The position numbers and the translations under genes were made by a program. Under the pieces are notes generated by a model. It did no database searches. It was not told the DNA's origin and worked only from the letters and a program-made list of their open reading frames with translations. 64,000 nucleotides of DNA from Asanoa iriomotensis (GTDB lineage Bacteria > Actinomycetota > Actinomycetes > Mycobacteriales > Micromonosporaceae), in the NCBI RefSeq assembly GCF_016862515.1, contig NZ_BONC01000012.1, positions 79,771 through 143,770 of the forward strand, written 5' to 3'. Positions 43,671 through 50,615 of this stretch are shown piece by piece (within the stretch, counting starts at the first letter, position 1; each line of letters begins with the position of its first letter).

Positions 43671-44717
43671 ATGCGCGTACGACAATTCCTGGTGGCGACG
43701 ATCGTGTTGGGTGGGGTTCTGTCGGGCCAGCCCGCGAGTGCCTATCCAGGGAATCTCGTGCGGTGTAATGCGGCCGCTTTGCAAGCGGCGGTGGCCAAGG
43801 CCGACAACGCCGGCGGCGGCACGCTGAACCTCACTCCGCGCTGCACCTACCGACTCACCGCGCCCGCGAGCGACGACAACGGTCTGGCGATTGTCACCAC
43901 GCCGGTTCGCATCAATGGCAATCGCGCCACGATCACCCGTACGTCCGACACGGCCTTCCGGTTCTTCCAGGTCGAGGCGTCGGGCAGCCTGACCCTCAAC
44001 GGCCTGACGCTGCGCGACGGACGCACCGAGAACGGCGGTGCGATCTTCGTCAACGGCGGCCGCGTCACCCTGGTCGACAGCACCGTCACCGGCAACACCG
44101 CTACCGCCATCGGCGGCGGGATCTACAGCCTGGGCACGCTGAAGGTGACCGGCAGCACCCTGCGCGACAACACCGCGGTCCAGGGCGGCGGGCTCAACAA
44201 CCAGGGCGTCGAGGCCACCTTCGCCCGCAGCACGGTGACCGGAAACCGCGCGGTCACCGGCTTCGCCGAGGGTTTCGGCGGCGGCATTCTCAGCGCCGGC
44301 CCACTCACCCTCGACAACACCCGGGTCGCCGGCAACGAGGCGACCGGTGCGGGCGCGTCCGGCGGAGGTTTGTGGAACTTCGACTCGGCGACCGTGACCC
44401 GCGGCTCATTCCTCGGGAATGTCGCGAGCGGCGCCGAGGCGAGCGGCGGCGGCCTGTGGAACGGTGGCTCCGCGAACGTCACCGGCACCCGGTTCCTCCG
44501 CAACGCGGCCACCGGCACCGACGCCCGCGGCGGCGCCGTCTTCAGCATCACGGGCACCACGACCCTGACGGACGTCAAGGTCGTCGCCAACCGCGCGACG
44601 GAAACCGGCGGCGGCATCTTCCGGGAGGCCGGCACGGTCACACCCACGCGGACCGTGGTGACCCGCAACCGGCCGGACAACTGCGGCAACCCCAGCACGG
44701 TGCCAGGTTGCGCCTAG
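43671..44717 (+). CDS. secreted right-handed beta-helix repeat protein
   Basis: About 348 aa from MRVRQFLV; an ATG at 43653 would add six residues. Signal peptide ending near ASA, then serial imperfect repeats with NGGAIFVNGG, GGGIYSLG, GGGLNNQG, GGGLWNFDS, GGGLWNGGS and GGAVFS turns, the polymorphic-outer-membrane/pectate-lyase-like helix. Carbohydrate binding or lyase activity is possible but no catalytic residues are evident. The stop overlaps the convergent M15 gene. Confidence 0.82.
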   Translation: MRVRQFLVATIVLGGVLSGQPASAYPGNLVRCNAAALQAAVAKADNAGGGTLNLTPRCTYRLTAPASDDNGLAIVTTPVRINGNRATITRTSDTAFRFFQVEASGSLTLNGLTLRDGRTENGGAIFVNGGRVTLVDSTVTGNTATAIGGGIYSLGTLKVTGSTLRDNTAVQGGGLNNQGVEATFARSTVTGNRAVTGFAEGFGGGILSAGPLTLDNTRVAGNEATGAGASGGGLWNFDSATVTRGSFLGNVASGAEASGGGLWNGGSANVTGTRFLRNAATGTDARGGAVFSITGTTTLTDVKVVANRATETGGGIFREAGTVTPTRTVVTRNRPDNCGNPSTVPGCA

Positions 44718-45628
44718 CCGCCGTTGGCTGAGAAATGCATGTAGTCCTTCAGCGATCGGTAGTCGCCGCCCCACGGCCAGCCGATCGAGGCGAACGCCCG
44801 TACTGCCGCGTTGTTTGGCTGCGCCATTCCCGGACGCGCGTCGCCCCGGTCGAGGTAGGCGGTGGCGAGCTCGGGCAGGACCACCTGCCCCTTGTGGTAC
44901 GGGTTCTGGAACGGGTTGATGTCCACCGCGAGCCCGTATGCGTGCTGGGACCAGCTCTTCTGCCCCCGCACGGGCCGGCAGGCGAACGCCTCGGTGGTGT
45001 TGCCGTCCCCGGTGGGCGGCCCGTTCAGCTCGGCGGCGCTGGAGATCCGCATGCGCTCGATCGGGAAGTTGGCGCTGAACAGCTGCCGGAACACGCTCAC
45101 GAGCCCGTCGGCGGCGCGGGCGTTGACCAGCAGCTCGCCGGTGTGCGCAAGCCCGTCGAAGCCACGGAAGCTGACGGTGAGGTAGCGGAGGTCGGTCGCG
45201 GCGACCGGACAGGCCTTGGTCCAACTGGACCGCGCGAGCACATCGGCCGGCACGGTCCTGACGGTCGGGTGAAAACGACCGTCGGCCGGCGGCGGCAGCT
45301 CGTCGACGGTGACGATGGACCGGTCGCGCAGCTCCGGCGGGGTGGTCTGGGCCTTCGCGGACCCGTCGGGCCCCACGGGCAGCACCCGGGTTCCCAGCCA
45401 CGGCGGCGCGGCGGTGGCGTTTCCCACGCTGGTGGCCGCGGGGCTCGGTGACTCGACGCGCGGCGCCGACGAGGTTGGCTGGGCAGCCGAGGTCGGCGGC
45501 GTCGCCGACGGTTGGCGCGATCTCGCGCCGGCCGAGGCTTCGGAACAGGCCGCGACGGCGAGGCCGAGGCAGGCGACGAGCAGCAGAAGCACGACCGCCC
45601 GGACCCGACTGCGCCACACCATCCCCAT
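44714..45628 (-). CDS. M15-family peptidase lipoprotein (D-Ala-D-Ala carboxypeptidase fold)
   Basis: 304 aa from the ATG behind GGAGGAGG. Hydrophobic signal with lipobox AAC, Pro/Ser-rich spacer, then the VanY/M15-like domain with SQHAYGLAVDINP (His and Asp zinc ligands) and C-terminal DYMHFS (third His). Acts on peptidoglycan peptides at the outer face of the membrane. Confidence 0.85.
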   Translation of the reverse strand: MGMVWRSRVRAVVLLLLVACLGLAVAACSEASAGARSRQPSATPPTSAAQPTSSAPRVESPSPAATSVGNATAAPPWLGTRVLPVGPDGSAKAQTTPPELRDRSIVTVDELPPPADGRFHPTVRTVPADVLARSSWTKACPVAATDLRYLTVSFRGFDGLAHTGELLVNARAADGLVSVFRQLFSANFPIERMRISSAAELNGPPTGDGNTTEAFACRPVRGQKSWSQHAYGLAVDINPFQNPYHKGQVVLPELATAYLDRGDARPGMAQPNNAAVRAFASIGWPWGGDYRSLKDYMHFSANGG

Positions 45629-45759
45629 CCGCCTCCTCCGCACCCGGCCAGGCCGGTCGGGCCTGGAACACCGGTGGCAAAGCGTACGTGGCCCGCCGGC
45701 GCTAGACGGCACGGCTCGAATCGGCCACTACCGAACGCGTTCGACGGGTAACCCTCCGC

Positions 45760-46263
45760 TCATTTCTGCGGGCCGGGTGCGACCTGGTCGCCGATCGCCA
45801 CGCCCAGCGGCGCCTGGGCGAGCAACGCCGCCATCCGCAGGGCGAGGTCGCGGTGTGGGGGAATCGTGGCCGGTTGGCTCCACGCGGCGCTCAGGGCATC
45901 GCTGAACGCCCCGAGCGCGGCGCCGTCGTCTTCCCTCAGGACGGCGCCCCCGCCCGACCATCGACTGGTGGCCTTTTCGGTGTCCTTGCTGGCCGTGAAG
46001 GTTTTGCCGTTCACCGACAGCGTGAACGTGGTCCGCACCGGGGTTTCCGTCGTTGCCTCGAAGGTGATCGTCGATGCGGCATGGACGAACGTGCCGGCGT
46101 CATGGCTGGCCGACGACCCCGTGATGCTGAGGCCGGGCGGGCTCGACGGCGACACGCCCACCGGACCGCCGGTTGCCTGGCCCGCGCAGGCCGCGTTGGC
46201 CGCGCCCAGCAGGAGAACGACCCAGGCAACCGCCAGGGACTTGACCAGAGCGCTTCGGCTCAT
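45760..46263 (-). CDS. lipoprotein paralogous to the N-terminal half of the PLA2-like protein
   Basis: 167 aa. Signal with lipobox ANAAC, then a domain that shares DAGTF, GKxFTASKD, WSG and HRDLxxRxAxLLAxAPxG with the protein at 47541-48476. No known domain recognised. It is the last gene of a four-gene envelope operon, 5 bp after the membrane-protein gene. Confidence 0.78.
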   Translation of the reverse strand: MSRSALVKSLAVAWVVLLLGAANAACAGQATGGPVGVSPSSPPGLSITGSSASHDAGTFVHAASTITFEATTETPVRTTFTLSVNGKTFTASKDTEKATSRWSGGGAVLREDDGAALGAFSDALSAAWSQPATIPPHRDLALRMAALLAQAPLGVAIGDQVAPGPQK

Positions 46264-46268
46264 CGCGT

Positions 46269-46673
46269 CTAGCTCGAGACCGGCGCCGGTCGCGAGGAGA
46301 TCGACGCGATTGCCGCGGCGCCCAGCAGGAGGGCCGGAATGAGGAACCAGAATCCGATGCCCAGGCCCAGGATGAGACCCCACGCCAGCATCACCAGCGC
46401 GCCGACCGTCGTCGCGGCTCCCACGGCTCGGCCGGACAGGTCCGCGAGGAGGACCGCTACGGCCACGACGACGGGCACGCCCAGCAGGTAGCTGGCGGCG
46501 GCGCCGCTGTCGTCGAGGGTGAACGGGAGCAGGGCGACGGCGATGCCGATCGTGGCGGCGAACGCCAGCAGGCGCAACAGCCGGCCGATCGCAGGCTGCC
46601 TGCGGAAATATGCGAACGCCGCCAGGGCGATGAACAGCGCGAGAACTGCGCCGATGAGGGTAGCCACGGTCAT
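46269..46673 (-). CDS. small integral membrane protein
   Basis: 134 aa, four hydrophobic helices (about 5-22, 30-50, 57-77, 85-125) and little else. ATG overlaps the PpiC-like gene stop. Function not recognised; probably a partner of the neighbouring exported proteins. Confidence 0.7.
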   Translation of the reverse strand: MTVATLIGAVLALFIALAAFAYFRRQPAIGRLLRLLAFAATIGIAVALLPFTLDDSGAAASYLLGVPVVVAVAVLLADLSGRAVGAATTVGALVMLAWGLILGLGIGFWFLIPALLLGAAAIASISSRPAPVSS

Positions 46674-47521
46674 CTCGACTCCTCCGTCGCGATGAGATCA
46701 GCGAGCCGGGTCTCGTAGATGTGGACTGGCCACTTTTCGCGCAACGAGTCGGCGAGCTGGCGCAGATGTTCCGTCTGACGATACGCCGCCAGCGCCGATT
46801 TCACGCGGTAGGTCAGCGCCTCGTCCCATGTGGTCAGTTTGAAGGATATCCGCTCGACGCGGACCACCCACCATTGCTTGTTCACCGGGTCCGCGGACAG
46901 GCCCACTCCCCCGGCCGCGGCGACCGCGAAGGCCGCCCGCGCGATCATCGGGTCGGCGCCCTCGGCGTGCTCGTCCACTGTGGCCGACCCGCTCTTGGTG
47001 GCGCCGTCCTGCCGGGCCAGGCCGAGGAACGCCGACGGGTCGGCGTCGGCGACCCGCCGCATGGCCTTCCTGGCCTCCGCGGCGTCGTCGAACTCCGCCC
47101 ACGTCACCTCGGCTTCCGCCACGTTCCCGAACATGGCGCGGCGCTGCGCGTACCACGTGTGCGCCTCTTCGTCCGTGATGGTTTCGGGGGTTGCCCGCTG
47201 CTCGCGCGTGATGAGCGTGGCGATCTGCTCCGCTCTGGTCGCGGCGTCGATGCCCCGGCGGGCCGCTTCGCGTGCCAGGAGCTCGTCGCGGACGGCCAGG
47301 TCCAGTGCTTCCCGCCACGGGCCGGAGTAGCCGCCCGCCACCAGCACCGGTGGCAGCGGATCGTCCGGAATCAGCGCGCGTACGTGTTCGACCGTGATCT
47401 GTGCGTCGGCCACCGTGGCCAGGACGTTCGGCGGCGGGTCCACGGGCTTGTCCGTGGACCCGCAGCCTGATGCCGACAGAGCGAGCATCACGAACGCCAC
47501 GGCGAGGAGACGTGGCTTCAT
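46670..47521 (-). CDS. PpiC/SurA-like peptidyl-prolyl isomerase lipoprotein
   Basis: 283 aa. Signal peptide with lipobox SASGC, an N-terminal SurA-type helix region (ATVADAQITVEHV), and a parvulin-like domain (TDEEAHTWYAQRRAMF, FLGLARQDGATKSGS, ADPVNKQWWVVRVERI). Likely folds secreted proteins outside the membrane, perhaps the two paralogous exported proteins encoded beside it. Confidence 0.78.
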   Translation of the reverse strand: MKPRLLAVAFVMLALSASGCGSTDKPVDPPPNVLATVADAQITVEHVRALIPDDPLPPVLVAGGYSGPWREALDLAVRDELLAREAARRGIDAATRAEQIATLITREQRATPETITDEEAHTWYAQRRAMFGNVAEAEVTWAEFDDAAEARKAMRRVADADPSAFLGLARQDGATKSGSATVDEHAEGADPMIARAAFAVAAAGGVGLSADPVNKQWWVVRVERISFKLTTWDEALTYRVKSALAAYRQTEHLRQLADSLREKWPVHIYETRLADLIATEESR

Positions 47522-47540
47522 CGGGCGGCTGATTCGGGCG

Positions 47541-48476
47541 CTAGCCGCACTGGTTGCTCGACCACAGGAAGTCGTCGTCAGCTTCCCAGTACTCGTCGCC
47601 GCACTCGCTGTCCCACGGGTTCGTCGATCCGCCGTGGGCGCGGCCGCAGCGATCGTGGTCCGCACAGTCGTAGGTGTAGCCGGTGATGATGAAGCATCCG
47701 CCGCCGCACTTGCCCATGCAGTCGTAGGAGGCCGGGCCGACGTAGATGACCTCGCCGAGGAAGCAGTGGCTGTCGGCGTCGTGCACCACCCAGGCGTTGA
47801 CGTTGCATCCGGTGTAGAGGATGCCGTCCTCGTTGCTCTCCTGGCACGCGGCGACCATCGCGCTGCGTTCCGCGCTGTTCGGCTCCGTCGCGAAGGCGCC
47901 CTCCTTGAGGCACGACTCGACCGCCTCGGCGCCGTCCGGCAGGGGCCGCTCGCCGTATCGCTCGGCCGGGCGGGGCACGTCCTGCGTGCCGATCCTCGTG
48001 CCGACGGGCGCCTCGGCGAGCAGCATCGCGAGCCGGATGGTCAGGTCGCGATGCAGCGGGATCGGCGCCTTGGTGAGGTTGGCCGGCTTGACCCACTTGG
48101 TCTCGAGGTCCTTGGTGAAGGCGGCGAGCGCCAGACGGTCGTCCGGCTGCAACGAGGCGTTGGCGCCGGACCATTGGGCGACGCCCTTCGCGATGTCCTT
48201 GCTGGCGGTGAACTTCTTGCCGCCGACAGTCAGGCTCGTCTCGGCCGCCACGGCGGTCCTGGCCGCCGCCGAGAACTCGATCAGCGTGGACGAGCGGGCG
48301 AACGTGCCGGCGTCGCGGTCGGTCGCCGACGCGACGACCCGGAAGTCGTTGCTGGCCAGCGGCGCGATGGGCGCCGCCGCGGTGGCGGGCGCGGCCCATG
48401 GCGTCGCCAGGACGAGCGCGAAGCCGACCGCCAAGATCTTGGTGAGTTGAAGGGGTGAAGAGAGATTCTGTCTCAC
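47541..48476 (-). CDS. secreted protein with phospholipase A2-like Cys-rich domain
   Basis: 311 aa from GTG with GGGGGA 5 bp upstream; a TTG four codons earlier is a weaker start. Signal peptide, then the domain shared with the lipoprotein at 45760, then a Cys-rich C-terminus with GKCGGGC and YDCADHDRCG at about 268-276. The CxxHDxC pattern with adjacent His-Asp is the catalytic signature of secreted PLA2 enzymes; the calcium loop would be the GKCGGGC segment. Enzyme activity is inferred from the motif only. Confidence 0.72.
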   Translation of the reverse strand: MRQNLSSPLQLTKILAVGFALVLATPWAAPATAAAPIAPLASNDFRVVASATDRDAGTFARSSTLIEFSAAARTAVAAETSLTVGGKKFTASKDIAKGVAQWSGANASLQPDDRLALAAFTKDLETKWVKPANLTKAPIPLHRDLTIRLAMLLAEAPVGTRIGTQDVPRPAERYGERPLPDGAEAVESCLKEGAFATEPNSAERSAMVAACQESNEDGILYTGCNVNAWVVHDADSHCFLGEVIYVGPASYDCMGKCGGGCFIITGYTYDCADHDRCGRAHGGSTNPWDSECGDEYWEADDDFLWSSNQCG

Positions 48477-48513
48477 GCGGTCCCCCAAAGGCCCAGTTTG
48501 TGGGCCACATCAT

Positions 48514-48534
48514 CATCCATCGATGCGATGGATG
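48514..48534. repeat. 9-bp inverted repeat between glycosyltransferase and PLA2-like genes
   Basis: CATCCATCG-ATG-CGATGGATG immediately after the stop of the minus-strand glycosyltransferase gene and 38 bp before the PLA2-like start. Weak terminator or operator. Confidence 0.5.
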
Positions 48535-50322
48535 TCAATGCGGGGTGATCAGTTCGTGCATCCGGCGGCGGGCCAGCTCCATGCGCGCATCGCGGTCACG
48601 GCGAGGATCGGTGGTCGTCGGGTCGATGGGCTCGCCGACGACGATGACCATCGTGGGTTTGCGCCGGAACCCGGTCGGCGGGTCGAACCGGACCGACAGC
48701 GGCACGACGGGCACCCGCGCCTGCGCGGCGAGGTGGAACGCGCCGCGCTTGAACTCCCGCAGGCCCGTGTCGTAGGGCTCCAGCTCCCCTTCGGGAAAGA
48801 AGTGCACGCCCTTTCCCTTGGCGAGCAACAGTTCCAGCTCGGCGAAGAAGCCCGGCAGTCGCGAGGCGGAGGCCGGAACCGCCACGCCGCCGAGCAGGCG
48901 CACCATCCAGCCGTACCCGCGATTCTGGAGGTTGATGGGCGCCGAGGTGAACACGAGCCGCCGCGGGAACGCCGCCAACGCCACCAGGACGCTGTCGAGC
49001 GGATGCACGTGGTTGCACACGGTCACCACACCGCCCACCCGGCGGAGCGGGTTCACGCCCTCGCTGCGGACGCCGAGGGCCACCCGGGTCCAGAGGAACA
49101 TCAGCGGCGCGAAGACCCCGTAGTAGAACGCGTTCGACAGCAGCCGATACACGCTGCCCGTGTAGCCGGCCGGTGGCTCCGGCGGGTCGCCGGCCCGCGC
49201 GTAGACGCGTTCGATCGCCTTGACGCTGCGGTCGACCGCGTAGAGGTCCGCGTATCGGGCGTAGGCCTCCGACGCCTCGGCGAGCGCCTCCGGATCGTCG
49301 ATCCAGCCGTCGATGCGCTCGGCGAGCGACGTGGAGTCGCCGGAGCGGAACAGGTTCTCGGTACCGAGTGCGAACTGACCGGTGGCGCTGCGCCGGCTGT
49401 CGGAGATGACCGGCACGAGCCCGCAGGCGAACGCCTCCAGGCAGGAAACACCTTCGATCTCGACATCGGACGCGTGTACGTAGAGGTCACAGCTCTGGAT
49501 GAGCGCGATGAGCTCGGTCTGGGAGTAGTAGCCGAACCGCGCCGGGTTGGGCAGCTTCTCCGCCATCCGGCGCAGCCGTTTCTCGCGGTGGCCGTACCCG
49601 GCGAAGTGCAGTTGGATGTCTGCGGCGTGGCGTGATTTCCGCGCGGCCCGGATGAGCACCTCCTGCCGTTTCTCGGGGGAGAACCGGCCCACCATCAGGA
49701 TCCGGAACGGCTCGCCGGCGCCCCGCACCCGGGGCGGACCGGGCCGGAAGGCACTGCTGACACCGTTGGAGATCACGTGCAGGCGCGCCCGGTAGCCGTG
49801 GTGGCGCAACTGCGCGGCGATGGCGGTCGACGGGCAGTGGAGGTCGGCGAACCGCCCGTAGAACAGGACGCGCAGCAGGAAGTAGACGAGGTGCGCGGCG
49901 GGCGGGAACCAGCCCAGGCCGAGGTTGTAGGTGATGTTCTCCGGCTGGATGTGGAACCCCGCGATGGCCGGCACGCCGACCTCCCGGGCGATCCGCTCCG
50001 CGGCCCGGCCGAGCGGCCAGGGTTGGTAGATGTGTACGACGTCGGCGTCCTTGATCGCGGCGACCAGCGTGTCCCGGTCCGGCTTGCCGAACGCGGTGTT
50101 CTGGCGGTGCGCGAGGCGGCTCGCGATCGGCACCACGAGCTCCGGCACCCAGAACATCTCGGGGCCGTCGCGCTGGGGGCCGGTCGCGTCGCCGGGGCCG
50201 CCGCACGCGACGACGCGTACGGTGTGGCCGCGCGCCATCAGGTTCGCGGCGAACCGCATCGCGGAGACCGTGATGCCGTTGTTGCCGACATCGAACGTGT
50301 CGGTGACCAACGTGATGATCAT
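48535..50322 (-). CDS. GT4 glycosyltransferase fused to a PlsC-type acyltransferase
   Basis: 595 aa. Residues 1 to about 375 are a GT-B glycosyltransferase family 4 domain (GNNGITVSAMRFAANL, FRILMVGRFSPEKRQEVLI, HASDVEIEGVSCLEAFACG). Residues about 410-590 are a 1-acylglycerol-phosphate acyltransferase domain with NHVHPLD (HxxxxD, near 437) and FFPEGELEPY. A single chain that could glycosylate and acylate the same lipid, for instance a phosphatidylinositol mannoside-like or glycolipid precursor (inference). Confidence 0.9.
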   Translation of the reverse strand: MIITLVTDTFDVGNNGITVSAMRFAANLMARGHTVRVVACGGPGDATGPQRDGPEMFWVPELVVPIASRLAHRQNTAFGKPDRDTLVAAIKDADVVHIYQPWPLGRAAERIAREVGVPAIAGFHIQPENITYNLGLGWFPPAAHLVYFLLRVLFYGRFADLHCPSTAIAAQLRHHGYRARLHVISNGVSSAFRPGPPRVRGAGEPFRILMVGRFSPEKRQEVLIRAARKSRHAADIQLHFAGYGHREKRLRRMAEKLPNPARFGYYSQTELIALIQSCDLYVHASDVEIEGVSCLEAFACGLVPVISDSRRSATGQFALGTENLFRSGDSTSLAERIDGWIDDPEALAEASEAYARYADLYAVDRSVKAIERVYARAGDPPEPPAGYTGSVYRLLSNAFYYGVFAPLMFLWTRVALGVRSEGVNPLRRVGGVVTVCNHVHPLDSVLVALAAFPRRLVFTSAPINLQNRGYGWMVRLLGGVAVPASASRLPGFFAELELLLAKGKGVHFFPEGELEPYDTGLREFKRGAFHLAAQARVPVVPLSVRFDPPTGFRRKPTMVIVVGEPIDPTTTDPRRDRDARMELARRRMHELITPH

Positions 50323-50540
50323 TCGCCGCCCCGCCGCTCCCCGGGTTGTCCCGCGCCGGCCGACCGGACCGAGCGGGTCTGCCTTCCCCTACCCAGGGAT
50401 CTTGGCACGAAGCGCCGCCGCACGGCTCGCCTGTGATGTACGCGATCGCCGACCGCGCGGTGGCGTTGTACGCGGTCACGACGCCCGTTCATCTCGGTCC
50501 GCAGAATGGACTCGATGACCGCTAGGCGGACGACGAATAA

Positions 50541-50562
50541 CTAACTATCTGGTACGTTCATA
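50541..50562 (+). promoter_or_regulatory. promoter/operator motif before the dehydroshikimate dehydratase gene
   Basis: Contains CTGGTACGTT (50549-50558), identical to the motif before the TetR gene (58307-58316), and AACTAAC next to it, whose complement GTTAGTT lies next to the other copy. TACGTT could be a -10 box. Likely binding site of the TetR regulator. Confidence 0.6.
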
Positions 50563-50615
50563 GCCGTCGCGGGCACCATGGCGGTGCTCTGCCCCCGGTG
50601 GGAGGCACGGTTCGC

